From contig NZ_SNZH01000002.1 of NCBI RefSeq assembly GCF_004363655.1, positions 62,001-126,000 of the forward strand: DNA of 64,000 bases, in the 5' to 3' direction. Below are positions 34,180 to 52,366 of the stretch, piece by piece. The notes under the pieces were generated by a model. The model saw only the letters and a program-made list of their open reading frames with translations, searched no databases and was not told the origin of the DNA. A program made the translations under genes and the position numbers. Origin of the DNA: Tahibacter aquaticus (GTDB lineage: Bacteria > Pseudomonadota > Gammaproteobacteria > Xanthomonadales > Rhodanobacteraceae). Within the stretch, counting starts at the first letter, position 1. Each line of letters opens with the position of its first letter.

Positions 34180-36423
34180 TCAGAAGTTGTACCGCGCGCT
34201 CAGCGTGTACTGGCGCGGCGCGCCGTAGAAGCCCGTGAGTACGCCCAGCACCGGGATGTTGTAGCCCGTGGTGCGGTATTCCTTGTCGGCCAGGTTGGTA
34301 CCCTGCAGCGAGAAACTCCACTGCGGATTGACGCGCCAGATCACGCCGGCGTTGAGCAGGCCGTAGCCGTCCTGGCGGATCGCCGGGCTCAGGTCGGTGG
34401 TCGGCCAGACCTCGCTCTGGTAGGCATAGCCCAGGCGCGCCGACAGGTTGCCGCCGCTGGCCAGGTCGGTGCGGTATTCCAGGTTGACCGCGCCGGAGAA
34501 GCGCGGCGCGTTGGTGAACTTCTGGCTGTCAGCGACGTTCACGCCGGAGTTGATGAACTCGTCGTACTTGGCGTCCAGCCAGGCCAGGTTGCCGCTGAAC
34601 AGCCAGTGTTCGTTCGGCAGCCACTGGTATTCCATTTCCAGGCCTTGCACATGGCCGCGGCCGGCGTTGGTGAAATCGCCGAAGAAGGCGTCGTCGATGC
34701 CGTCGCCGTTGCTGTCGAAGGCGGTGAACACGGACAGCTGTATATCCTGATACTTGTTATAAAAGTACGCAAAATTCAGGAACAGGGTCTGGTCGGCCAG
34801 GGACATCTTGCTGCCGATTTCGAAACTGTCGACCTTTTCGTCGTCGAACGGTTCGGCCGAGCGCGGCACGGCGACCGAGTTGGCGCGGATATTGAAACCG
34901 CCGGACTTGAAGCCGCGCGAGGCCACGCCGTAGAGCATGGTGCTGTCGCTGAGCTTGTAGTCCAGCGCCAGCTTGGGCGAGACGTTGGTGAAATTCACCG
35001 TGCGGTTGAAATTGGCCACGGTGGTGGTCGGCGTGGTGAAGGTGGCATCGGTATAGCCGCGGTTGAGCACGACGGCGTGCTTGTCCTCGTCGGTCCAGCG
35101 CGCGCCGGCATCGAGGGAGAAACGCTCGCTCAGGTCGAAGGTCCAGTCGGCGTAGGCGGCGATGCTCTTGGTGAACACCGTGCCCTGGGTATCGCCGAAG
35201 GATGCATTGAAGAAATTGTTCAGCACCTGGCCGCCGGCTTCGCCATCGAAGCTGTAGATGCCCATCACGCCGCGGTATTTGCCGCCGCCGTCGAAATTGG
35301 CCTGTACTTCGTTGGTGGTCTGCTTGTCGCGATACAGCGCGCGCACGTCGGCGATCTTGTTCGGCAGGGTGTCGAAATCGATATTGGTTTCGGTGTCGGA
35401 ATCGCGCCGGGCGAAGATGTACTTGAAAGCCCAGCTGTCGCTGGCGCGCCAGTTGGCCGTGGCCGAGGCCCCTTTCATCTTGGTGTCGTTGACGTTGGGC
35501 ATGCCGCTGCGGATGTCATAGCGGTCGTCCAGCGGCACGAAGGTGGGCGCGAAACGGTTGGGCGCGAGCATCTTCGCGCCGCGCACGCCGGACTGGTCGT
35601 CCATCCAGTCGAATGCAACCTGCACGTCGAAACGGTCGCTGATGTCGGCACCGACGTTGGCGCGGAAGGCGTTGATCTCCTTGTCGCTGACCGGCGCGCC
35701 GTTGGTGAGGTTTTCGCCGAAGCCGTCGCGGTTGAGGCTGGCCACAGCCAGGCGCGCACGCACCGGGCTGTCGCTGCCGCCGATGGGACCGCCGAAGGCG
35801 CCTTTCATGTCGAGCTGGCCGTAGTTGCCCACGCTCAGCTGGGCATAGCCGTCGGCTTCCTTGGGCAGGCCCTTGGAGATGTACTTGATGGCGCCGCCGA
35901 TGGTGTTCTTGCCGTACAGCGAACCCTGCGGGCCGCGCAGCACTTCGACCCGGTCGACGTCGAACACGTCGAGCAGGGCGCCCTGCGGACGCGCAATGTA
36001 TACATCGTCGAGATAGATGCCGACGCCCGGATCGACGCCCCAGAGCGGATCGGACTGGCCTATGCCGCGGATATACGCGGTAACCGTGCTGGAAGAACCG
36101 CGCGCGGCGTAGATGGTGAGATTGGGCACCTGGGCGTCGAGGTCACCGATGTCCTCGACATTGAGCTTTTCCATCGCGTCAGCCGTAAACGCGGTGACGG
36201 CGACGGGGACGTCCTGCAGGGTTTCCTCGCGCTTGCGCGCGGTGACGGTGACGCGGTCCAGCGTGGTGGCGGAACTGCCGCCGCTATCGCCCGCCTGGGT
36301 CTCGTCGGCGGCGGCGCTGGCGGTTTCCGCCGCGCTCTCGCTTTCCTCGCTGGCCCAGGCCATCGGCGCCAGCAATACGCAGCTTATTGCCAGTGCCAGA
36401 CAGTTGCGCTTGATCCGCTTCAT
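34180..36423 (-). CDS. TonB-dependent outer-membrane receptor
   Basis: 747 residues. Signal peptide MKRIKRNCLALAISCVLLAP, then the plug domain (about 55-165) with the TonB-box-like TLDRVTVTARKREETLQDVP and VEVLRGPQGSLYGKNTIGGA. The rest is a 22-strand barrel ending in aromatic Phe (YTLSARYNF). It belongs to the large Ala-rich group of Proteobacteria/sphingomonad-type receptors that take up carbohydrates, aromatics or other nutrients rather than a defined siderophore. Neighbours (3HB permease divergent, CrbS downstream) suggest 3HB-oligomer or related import, which is inference. Start chosen at the ATG with a proper signal peptide. Confidence 0.92.
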   Translation of the reverse strand: MKRIKRNCLALAISCVLLAPMAWASEESESAAETASAAADETQAGDSGGSSATTLDRVTVTARKREETLQDVPVAVTAFTADAMEKLNVEDIGDLDAQVPNLTIYAARGSSSTVTAYIRGIGQSDPLWGVDPGVGIYLDDVYIARPQGALLDVFDVDRVEVLRGPQGSLYGKNTIGGAIKYISKGLPKEADGYAQLSVGNYGQLDMKGAFGGPIGGSDSPVRARLAVASLNRDGFGENLTNGAPVSDKEINAFRANVGADISDRFDVQVAFDWMDDQSGVRGAKMLAPNRFAPTFVPLDDRYDIRSGMPNVNDTKMKGASATANWRASDSWAFKYIFARRDSDTETNIDFDTLPNKIADVRALYRDKQTTNEVQANFDGGGKYRGVMGIYSFDGEAGGQVLNNFFNASFGDTQGTVFTKSIAAYADWTFDLSERFSLDAGARWTDEDKHAVVLNRGYTDATFTTPTTTVANFNRTVNFTNVSPKLALDYKLSDSTMLYGVASRGFKSGGFNIRANSVAVPRSAEPFDDEKVDSFEIGSKMSLADQTLFLNFAYFYNKYQDIQLSVFTAFDSNGDGIDDAFFGDFTNAGRGHVQGLEMEYQWLPNEHWLFSGNLAWLDAKYDEFINSGVNVADSQKFTNAPRFSGAVNLEYRTDLASGGNLSARLGYAYQSEVWPTTDLSPAIRQDGYGLLNAGVIWRVNPQWSFSLQGTNLADKEYRTTGYNIPVLGVLTGFYGAPRQYTLSARYNF

Positions 36424-36783
36424 TGCTGCGACTCCTGAAAATGTGGTGTTTCGTCGATTCGGCAACCGGTTTGCGCAGGGTGGCGCAGCCAACCGTCATG
36501 CCGGACCCGAGCGGGCGGCATGCAGCACTGCGGCGAAAGCGCCGGCAGCGCTGCCTTGTTGCCGAAATCGTCGGATTGGCCGGCACCGGTGCCCAGCGGA
36601 CCCCTGCCGCCGTTGTCCGCAGAGGCTAGGGCCGCCACGCCGGGCGCGGCATCGTACCTTCGGACAATGGGCCGTGACGGAGGCGTTCCCGACACTCGCG
36701 GCGTCGCGCGGCGCTGGCTGCGATGGCGTCGCAGCGGGTCGGGGCAGGAACGCCCCTGCTCCACATCCTGCCAGGAACCCGGA
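36424..36783. other. Divergent intergenic region, TonB receptor / GntP permease
   Basis: 360 bp carrying the promoters of two divergent transport genes. No convincing coding frame, RNA or long palindrome was seen; the open frames present have shadow composition. Confidence 0.4.
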
Positions 36784-38593
<1,810 letters not shown>

Positions 38594-38609
38594 GGCGGCG
38601 CAGTAGCTC

Positions 38610-40996
<2,387 letters not shown>

Positions 40997-41000
<4 letters not shown>

Positions 41001-42199
41001 ACCGGGATCTGCGGCGATCTCCAATGGCGGATCTGCTCGAGCAGGGCCGCACCGGACACCGCTGGCCCGATCAGATAGCCCTGGGCGTAGTCGCAGCCGA
41101 GTTCGGCCAGCATCTGCCACTCTTCCACCGTTTCCACGCCTTCGGCGACGGTACCCAGGTCGAGCTTTCTGGCCAGCTCCAGGCTGGTCTCGACCACGGC
41201 GCGCTTGCGCGGCTGGCGCACGGCGCCGGTAACGAAGCCCTGGTCGATCTTCAGTTCGGTAAACGGAATCTGCGACAGCTGCGACAGCGAGGAATAGCCC
41301 GTGCCGAAATCGTCGATGGCCAGGCCGAAGCCTTTCAGGCGCAGGCGCGCCAGCACGTTCAGCGCACTGGCCGCCTCGCCCATGACCGAACCTTCGGTCA
41401 CTTCCAGCACCACGTCGCGCGTGCGCACGCCGGATTGCTGCACGATCTGCTGGTAGCGGTCGGCTGTATCGACCCGGGCCAGATTGAGCATGGACACGTT
41501 CACCGACAGGCGCAGATCCAGCCCGGCGGCGGCCCAGCGCGTGCGCCAGCGGCAGGCCTTGCGCAACATGCTCTCGGTCAGCGCGTCCATCAGCCCTTCG
41601 CGTTCGAGCTGGTGCAGAAACTGCGCCGGCAGCAGTACCTCGTCGCCGCGCACCCAGCGGGCCAGCGCCTCGACGCTGACCACATGGCCGCTGGCAATCG
41701 CCACCTGGGCCTGGAACCAGGGCTCGATCTCGTCGGCCTCGATCGCCTCGACCAGGGTGATGCGGTCGAATTCCATCGGCGCGAGATAGCCCGATTCCTC
41801 GGCTTCCTGGTGGAAGTGCATCAGCACCTCCTGCAGCTTGGCCGCGGTCAGCGGTTTTTCGATCGCGCCGAGTACGCGCAGGCCTGAGGCACGCGCCATG
41901 GTCTGCACGGTATTGAGCAAGGCCGGATCGAGCGCCGACAGCACCACAATGGCGCGGGCCAGGCGCCGGCTGGCGATATGGCCGATGAGTTCGATGCCGT
42001 CGATCTCGGGCAGGTCGAGGTCGACCAGCACCACGTCGGGCTTGTCTGCCAGCATTCCCAGGCGATCAAGCGCTTCGCGCCCGTTGGCGGCTTCGTAAGC
42101 GCGTTCCACGCCCAGTCCCGCCAGCAGGCGCAGCGCAATACTGCGCTGAAAACTGTGATCTTCGACCACCATCACCGACAACTGTGCGATACGCGTCAT
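40997..42199 (-). CDS. Response regulator with EAL domain (c-di-GMP phosphodiesterase)
   Basis: 400 residues: receiver (about 1-135, VMVVEDHSFQRSIAL, phospho-Asp in VVLVDLDLPEIDGIEL) and EAL domain (about 150-395). Catalytic and metal residues appear intact: E in SVEALARW, N in SVNVSML, E in LEVTEGS, DD in AIDDFGTGYSSLSQL, K in LKIDQ, E in EGVET and QGYLIGP. It should hydrolyse c-di-GMP when phosphorylated, as in the RocR/PvrR group. First gene of a two-gene operon with the hybrid kinase. Possible output is control of biofilm or motility. Confidence 0.92.
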
Positions 42200-42583
42200 C
42201 GTGCCCCCGCTCTGGTCGGGCCGACTCTACCGCGAACCCGGGGGCGACGGGTAAAGCCACGGTTTGCCTGAGGGAAATCCGCTATTCGCGCAAAAAACCC
42301 TTGCCTGCGGCAGCGCGGCGCCACGTCGTGTGGAAAAGATCAATAAATGGAATAAGCGCCACCGCGCGCAATGCCCGGACAATTGGATGGAAAGCTCAAG
42401 CCAGGTCTGCGATTGCTGACGGCCGGCTTCGCGCTTGTTATTTGACGCATCGCAGCATCTATGTTTGATTTGAAGCCGTAATCCGCAGTGCCGCACCGAA
42501 CGGTTGCGATGGATCGCGCCGCCCAAGCCCTGCCCTTGCGTCCGCACTGGATCGGTCGCCGGGTGCCTTGCCAGGAATGCCGC
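42200..42583. other. Intergenic region upstream of gltB
   Basis: 384 bp between the divergent REC-EAL and gltB genes. An AT-rich part (about 42330-42480) contains TTGACG at 42442, but no well-spaced -10. The gltB promoter is expected here. No RNA or small gene supported. Confidence 0.4.
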
Positions 42584-47037
<4,454 letters not shown>

Positions 47038-47041
<4 letters not shown>

Positions 47042-48459
47042 GCGAGAAGACGTTTCCCTTCCTCAAGTTCCACCGCGCCCTGCCGCAGACGGTGCCGGTG
47101 GCGATCCGCGTGCTGGGCAACGGCGAGATCCACGGCGGCTTCGTCAACGGCGACGCCAGCGACCAGTCGGCACGCTGCATCGACTGCGGCAATCCGTATT
47201 GTTCCTGGGGCTGCCCGCTGGCCAATCGCATTCCGCAGTGGCTGCAGCTGGTACGCGACGGCCGTATCGAGGACGCCGCCAGCCTGATGCATGAAACCAA
47301 CCCGCTGCCGGAAATCTGCGGCCGCGTGTGTCCGCAGGACAGGCTGTGCGAAGGCGCCTGCACGCTCGAAGAAGGCGGCTTCGGCGCTGTCACCATCGGC
47401 AGCGTCGAACGCTGGGTGACCGACGAGGCGTTGCGCCGCGGCTGGCGTCCGTCCATGCATACGCAGGAGCGCACCGGCCAGCGCGTCGCCATTGTCGGTG
47501 CCGGACCGGCCGGGCTGTCCGCCGCCGACCGCCTGATCCGTGCCGGCATAGCGGTAGACGTGTTCGACCGCTACGAGGAAATCGGCGGCCTGCTCACCTT
47601 CGGCATTCCCTCGTTCAAGCTGGAAAAGAGCGTAGTGCGACAGCGCCGCCAGGTGCTGGAGGAGTTCGGCGTGCAGTTCCGTCTCGGCATCGAGATAGGC
47701 CGGGACATTGCTTTTTCCACCCTGGTACAAGACTACGATGCGGTATTTGTCGCTACCGGCGCTTATACCAGCGTCGACGCCCAACTGCCCGGACGCGAAT
47801 TGCCCGGCGTGCATTCGGCCCTGCCCTTCCTGGTGGCCAATACACGGCGTCTGCTCGGTTCGGACGTGGGCGAGGCCCTGCCCGACCTGGCCGGCAAGCG
47901 CGTGGTAGTGCTTGGCGGCGGCGATACGGCGATGGACTGCGTACGCAGTTCCATCCGCCTGGGTGCCGCGCGCGTGGCCTGTGTCTATCGCCGCGACGAG
48001 GGCAACATGCCCGGTTCGCGCCGCGAGGTGAAATACGCCCGCGAGGAGGGCGTGGAATTCGTCTTCCAGCGCCAGCCGCTGGCGATCCAGGGCGAAGGCC
48101 GCGTCGAATCGGTGCGCCTGGCGCAGACCGAACTCGTCGCCGACAGCAGCGGCCGCCCGGCAAGCCGCAACGTCGCCGGTAGCGAACGCGACATGCCGGC
48201 CGACATCGTCATCGAGGCATTCGGCTTTCTCGCCAGCCCGCCCGACTGGTGTATCGCCCAGGGCATAGCGACCGACCGCCAGGGCCGCATCCTGGTCGGC
48301 GGCCCCGGCCGCGCGGCGCAGCAGACCAGCCATGCCAAGGTGTTTGCCGGCGGCGACACCGTGCGCGGCGCCGATCTGGTCGTGCGCGCCGTGCTGGACG
48401 GACGCGAAGCCGCACGGTCGATACTGGCCCAGCTGCAAGCTGTGACGGCGTCGACATAG
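47038..48459 (+). CDS. gltD: Glutamate synthase small subunit
   Basis: 473 residues. N-terminal 4Fe-4S region (CIDCGNPYCSWGCPLAN, PEICGRVCPQDRLCEGAC), FAD-binding Rossmann VAIVGAGPAGLSAA, NADPH-binding VVVLGGGDTAMDC and a C-terminal HAKVFAGGDTVRGADLVV FAD-contact motif. Passes electrons from NADPH to GltB. Translationally coupled to gltB (ATGA). MSEKTFPFLKFHR is the common start in this family. A short GC hairpin follows the gene. Confidence 0.97.
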
Positions 48460-48495
48460 TCGCTTGCGACAGCCCTGAACGCCCCGGATACTCGC

Positions 48496-48511
48496 CCCGC
48501 CCGGGGGCGGG
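48496..48511 (+). terminator. GC-rich hairpin after gltD
   Basis: CCCGCC (48496-48501) and GGCGGG (48506-48511) form a 6-bp stem with a 4-nt loop. No T-run; weak terminator or attenuator between gltD and the next gene. Confidence 0.3.
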
Positions 48512-48529
48512 CAACTAGGAGTGGGACTT

Positions 48530-48871
48530 ATGCGGGCGTTGATGGTGGTGATGCTGGCGGCAGCAAGCATGGATGTGGCGGCGGCCGATCCCAGCGAAGC
48601 GAAGATCGATCAACTGATGAGCGCCGCGGCCAAGCCCGCGGCCGCCAGGCCGGCCGAGCCCAAGGCAGCCAAAGCCAAGGCGAACGAACCCGACAGCGCT
48701 ACCAGCCTGGTCGGCCAGCGCGTCGCGGTGACCACGCGCAGCAACGGGCTTTATCTGGGCACGCTGACCTCGGTGACGCGTGATGCGCTGGTGCTCGCCA
48801 TCGAACTGCCTTCGCGCAACCTCAGTTATTCCGTGCCGCGCAGCAGCGTGGCCAGCATCAGCCCGCGCTGA
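48530..48871 (+). CDS. Small exported hypothetical protein
   Basis: 113 residues: signal peptide (MRALMVVMLAAASMDVAAAD), an Ala/Lys/Pro-rich linker (about 25-60), and a compact beta domain (VGQRVAVTTRSNGLYLGTLT, LSYSVPRSSVASISPR) that looks like a small SH3/Sm-type barrel. No named family. TAGGAG lies 10 bases before the ATG. The next gene starts 9 bp after the stop, so the two are likely co-transcribed. Confidence 0.7.
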   Translation: MRALMVVMLAAASMDVAAADPSEAKIDQLMSAAAKPAAARPAEPKAAKAKANEPDSATSLVGQRVAVTTRSNGLYLGTLTSVTRDALVLAIELPSRNLSYSVPRSSVASISPR

Positions 48872-48880
48872 GGAATCTGC

Positions 48881-50077
48881 ATGACTCTGCTTTTCATTGC
48901 CTACGGCCTGTCGTTCATCATCGGCATTCTGATGCTGGTGCGCGTGTTCAAGGCGAGCGTGCTCGACGGCGTGCTGACCTTCTTCATCCCGCTGTATTTC
49001 ATCGTTCCGCTGATCAAGCACTGGAGCGATCCCGATCACGACATCAAATTCCATGTGCTGGCGCTGTTCGCCTGCGTGGGTATGGCGCTATGGGGCGCGA
49101 CACGGATGACGCAGGAATTCGCCGGCGATCCCGGCGGTTTTCTGAGCAGCCATCTGGTCAGCGCCTCGGCGGAAGAGCGCCAGAAGTTCGTGCAGGACAT
49201 GCGCGACGAAGGCATCGCCATCTCGGCCGAAGACGAGAAAGCCATTGTCAGCGGCAACAAGGACGAAGTGGCCAAGGCCTTCGGCCACGTGATGGAAACG
49301 GCTCACGCCAAGGGCCTGGGCGAGGAAGCGGTATCTGTGGGCGCGGCCACCTCCGGCGGTTCGCGCAAACGCGATGCGGAATTCGACAATCCGCGTCCGG
49401 TCGCCGTGCCGGACCGCCCGGTCGAGGTCATGAGCTATGCGGAAGCCGCGCGCCGCGCCGTGTTCAATCGCGGCCGCTGGACGCGCGAAGCGACCGGTTT
49501 CAGCGTCGACGTACCGGCGCGCTTCCGCCTGATCAGCCCTACCGATGCGCGCCGGCTGGAACAGGCCCGCGGCCGCGCCGAAGACAAGCGCCTGATGGGC
49601 TGGATTCTGCACGAGAACCTCAACCTGGCCGACCCGGACATCTGGCATGTGAGCATGCGCTGGCATAGCGACGGCTGGGTCAGCAGCATTGCGTTCGATC
49701 CGGCGCAGCAGCTGACCACGGCGCTGGCGAACAAGACACCGGCACCGCGCGTCGCGGTCAGCGCCGGCGACCTGGTCGGCTATGCCGCGGTACCCCAGCT
49801 CGAAGGCCAGGTGCTGAGCTGGACCGAGGAACGCGTGCTGACCAACTCCGATACCCACGTCGTCGACTGCCATGCCTTGCGCCTGGGCCTGCGCGGCATG
49901 CTGGAATTCAGCATCGTCGGCATGGAGCCTGGCTCGCTCGCCCTGTGCCAGACCACGGTGCGCCTGCTGGCGGACAAGTCTTCCTTCCTGCCCGGCAAGG
50001 AATACGTCGCCAGCGCGCCGGCCGGCGTCGCCGCCGCGCCGTATACCGTGGCTACCTTGCCGACGCACAGCTATTGA
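48881..50077 (+). CDS. Membrane protein with large soluble domain, unknown function
   Basis: 398 residues. Two to three N-terminal helices (LLFIAYGLSFIIGILMLVRV, GVLTFFIPLYFIVPLIKHW, HVLALFACVGMALWGA), a charged coiled segment (about 95-140), then a globular domain (about 185-385) with RGRWTREATGFSVDVPARFR, WHVSMRWHSDGWVSSIAF and VDCHALRLGLRGMLEFSIVG. I do not recognise a family. It follows the small exported protein by 9 bp, suggesting a two-gene envelope unit. Nothing links it to gltBD beyond position. Confidence 0.72.
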   Translation: MTLLFIAYGLSFIIGILMLVRVFKASVLDGVLTFFIPLYFIVPLIKHWSDPDHDIKFHVLALFACVGMALWGATRMTQEFAGDPGGFLSSHLVSASAEERQKFVQDMRDEGIAISAEDEKAIVSGNKDEVAKAFGHVMETAHAKGLGEEAVSVGAATSGGSRKRDAEFDNPRPVAVPDRPVEVMSYAEAARRAVFNRGRWTREATGFSVDVPARFRLISPTDARRLEQARGRAEDKRLMGWILHENLNLADPDIWHVSMRWHSDGWVSSIAFDPAQQLTTALANKTPAPRVAVSAGDLVGYAAVPQLEGQVLSWTEERVLTNSDTHVVDCHALRLGLRGMLEFSIVGMEPGSLALCQTTVRLLADKSSFLPGKEYVASAPAGVAAAPYTVATLPTHSY

Positions 50078-50130
50078 ATTTGCTGAAACGTATAACTACG
50101 GAAAAAGCATAAAAAGCTACACAGGCTGGA

Positions 50131-50154
50131 GCAAGCCGCAGGCGCACCCCAACC
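50131..50154. repeat. Single arm related to the 28.7-kb palindromic element
   Basis: GCAAGCCGCAGGCGCACCCC and the next four bases match the arm sequence of the element at 28706-28872 with two or three changes. Only one arm is visible here, in the gap between the membrane protein and the oxygenase gene. Confidence 0.45.
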
Positions 50155-50175
50155 TGGTTTTGCCTTTCGCAGTCG

Positions 50176-50892
50176 TTACGCGTTATAGCCCTTGTACAAG
50201 GTGCCATGCGCCTCGCGCGCCTCCGCGGCCGGACGCTGGGTGGTGTAGTAGTACAGGGCGATCGACTGGCGGTAGACGCCGTCAGGCGCAGCCCAGGGCC
50301 TGGGGTGGCCGTGGAAGGTGTCAGAGCGGGTAGTGAAGACCACGGCGCGGTTGAACAGCGGCGGCACGCTGCGCACGCGCTCGGTACCGCTGGTATTCCA
50401 CAATTCCAGCTCGCCGCCGTAATCCGCCTGCCAGTGCGGGCTCAGGTAGATCAGCAGGTTCAGGCGCCGGTGCGCCTGCAGGCCTTCGTGCCAGTTGAAG
50501 TCCGCATGGATGCCCAGGTGATCGCCCTGGCGGCTCAGATGGATGCCGCCGCCGACCAGGCCCGGATCGGGCAACAGGTGCTCGATGCCGCTGAGGCGCT
50601 CCAGAAAACGGATGAACGGGCCGGAGTTGAGATCGTGGATGGCGCGGCGCAGGGCCGGCGGAAAACGCACTTCGTCGGAGGAACCCAGCTTGACCTCGTA
50701 GCCGACGGCGCCGAAACGATCCCAGGACAGGCGCTGCTCGGGCGTGGGGAATACGCTGGCGATCTCGCTGACGGCAGCCTCGCGCAGGAAGCCGTCGAAT
50801 ACCGCATGCGGGTAGGGATCGGCCTCGCGGAATGCGGCGGCGCCGGTTTCGGCCAGACGTGCCAAGCTGTCAAGATCGAAAACGTACGGCAT
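50176..50892 (-). CDS. 2-oxoglutarate/Fe(II)-dependent oxygenase (prolyl-hydroxylase-like)
   Basis: 238 residues with a double-stranded beta-helix: iron ligands H and D in LGIHADFNWH and the distal H in TFHGHPRPW, with the 2OG-binding Arg about ten residues on in YRQSIALYYYT. RRLNLLIYLSPHWQADYGGE is typical of the prolyl 4-hydroxylase-like subgroup. It hydroxylates a protein or small-molecule target not predictable here. ATG 50892 chosen; an earlier ATG (50925) would add 11 residues. Divergent from the thiolase gene across 70 bp. Confidence 0.85.
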   Translation of the reverse strand: MPYVFDLDSLARLAETGAAAFREADPYPHAVFDGFLREAAVSEIASVFPTPEQRLSWDRFGAVGYEVKLGSSDEVRFPPALRRAIHDLNSGPFIRFLERLSGIEHLLPDPGLVGGGIHLSRQGDHLGIHADFNWHEGLQAHRRLNLLIYLSPHWQADYGGELELWNTSGTERVRSVPPLFNRAVVFTTRSDTFHGHPRPWAAPDGVYRQSIALYYYTTQRPAAEAREAHGTLYKGYNA

Positions 50893-50962
50893 AGAATAAG
50901 CAGGCACCGTGAAACGCCTGATCATAACAGGCGCTTACCCCCCAGCCGCAGGAAGGCGAATC

Positions 50963-52246
50963 GTGAGCAGCAAGCAACGCGTTGGCATCATCGGCGGGGT
51001 ACGCATCCCGTTCTGCCGCAACAACACCGCCTATGCCGACGTCGGCAACCTGGGCATGTCGATCAAGACCCTGGGCTCGCTGGTGGAGAAATACGGCCTG
51101 CACGGCGTGGAACTGGGCGAAGTCGCGATGGGCGCGGTGATCCATCACTCCTCCGACTGGAATCTCGCGCGCGAAGCCGCGCTGTCCTCGGGGCTGGCGC
51201 CAACCACGCCGGGCATCACCATGGCCAGGGCCTGCGGCACCTCGCTGGATACGGCCATACATATCGGCAACAAGATCGCCGTCGGCCAGATCGAGGCCGG
51301 CATCGCCGGCGGTTCCGACACGACCAGCGACGTACCCATCGTCTACGGCCGCAAATTGCAGCAGCGCCTGCTCGCCACGGTGCGGGCCAAGACGCCGCTG
51401 GACAAGCTCAAGACCTTCCTGCGCGGTTTCAGCCTGGGCGAACTCAAGCCGCACTTCCCCGGCGTGGCCGAGCCGCGCACGGGCAAGTCCATGGGCGATC
51501 ACTGCGAGCAGATGGCCAAGGAATGGAAGATCTCGCGCCAGGACCAGGACAAGCTCGCCTGGGACAGCCACCAGAAGGGCGCGGCGGCCTATCAGAACGG
51601 CTTTTTCAAGGATCTGGTCGTGCCGTTCCGCGGTGTCGAGCGCGACAACATCCTGCGCCCCGACACCTCGCTGGAAAAGCTCGCCACGCTCAAGCCCGCC
51701 TTCGACAAGACCTCGGGCCAGGGCACCCTGACCGCAGGCAATTCCACGCCGCTGACCGACGGCGCCTCGGCCGTGCTGCTGGGCAGCGAGGCCTGGGCCG
51801 CGGCCCGCGGCCTGAAGATCCAGGCCTTCCTGACCCATGCCAAGGTCGCCGCGGTCGACTTTGTCCACGGCGAAGGGCTGCTGATGGCGCCGACCATCGC
51901 TGTGGCGCAGATGCTCAAGGACGCCAACCTGACCCTGCAGGATTTCGATTTCTACGAGATCCACGAAGCCTTCGCCGCGCAGGTGTTGTGCACCTTGCGC
52001 GCCTGGGAAAATGCGGATTACTGCAAGAATCGCCTTGGCCTGGATGCGCCGCTGGGCAGCATCGATCCGGCCCGCATGAACGTGAACGGTTCGTCGCTCG
52101 CCCTGGGCCACCCGTTCGCCGCCACCGGTGCGCGCATCGTCGCGACCCTGGCCAAGCTGCTGGAGGAAAAGGGCTCGGGCCGCGGCCTGATCTCGATCTG
52201 CACCGCCGGCGGCATGGGCGTCACCGCCATCCTGGAACGTCCCTGA
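50963..52246 (+). CDS. fadI: Acetyl-CoA C-acyltransferase (FadI-like thiolase)
   Basis: 427 residues, close in length to FadI (436). Active-site Cys in ARACGTSLDTA, His in FYEIHEAFAAQ, second Cys in SICTAGGMGV, and NGSSLALGHPFAATGAR. AGNSTPLTDGASAVLL is also typical. Catalyses the thiolytic step of beta-oxidation or acetoacetyl-CoA cleavage. GTG start preceded by AGGAAG at 8 bases. No fadJ partner adjacent. It could complete 3HB breakdown (acetoacetyl-CoA to acetyl-CoA), though it lies 12 kb from that island. Assignment to FadI rather than another thiolase is moderate. Confidence 0.88.
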   Translation: MSSKQRVGIIGGVRIPFCRNNTAYADVGNLGMSIKTLGSLVEKYGLHGVELGEVAMGAVIHHSSDWNLAREAALSSGLAPTTPGITMARACGTSLDTAIHIGNKIAVGQIEAGIAGGSDTTSDVPIVYGRKLQQRLLATVRAKTPLDKLKTFLRGFSLGELKPHFPGVAEPRTGKSMGDHCEQMAKEWKISRQDQDKLAWDSHQKGAAAYQNGFFKDLVVPFRGVERDNILRPDTSLEKLATLKPAFDKTSGQGTLTAGNSTPLTDGASAVLLGSEAWAAARGLKIQAFLTHAKVAAVDFVHGEGLLMAPTIAVAQMLKDANLTLQDFDFYEIHEAFAAQVLCTLRAWENADYCKNRLGLDAPLGSIDPARMNVNGSSLALGHPFAATGARIVATLAKLLEEKGSGRGLISICTAGGMGVTAILERP

Positions 52247-52366
52247 GCAGCCTGCGCGCCGCGGGCTGCGGCGCGCTGCTGTTCGGATCGTGTTGCACAC
52301 GCGTTTTGAAACGGTAAAGTCGATCGTAGCGTGCCGCATCGGGCGCGCTCGCCATTGGGGATATTC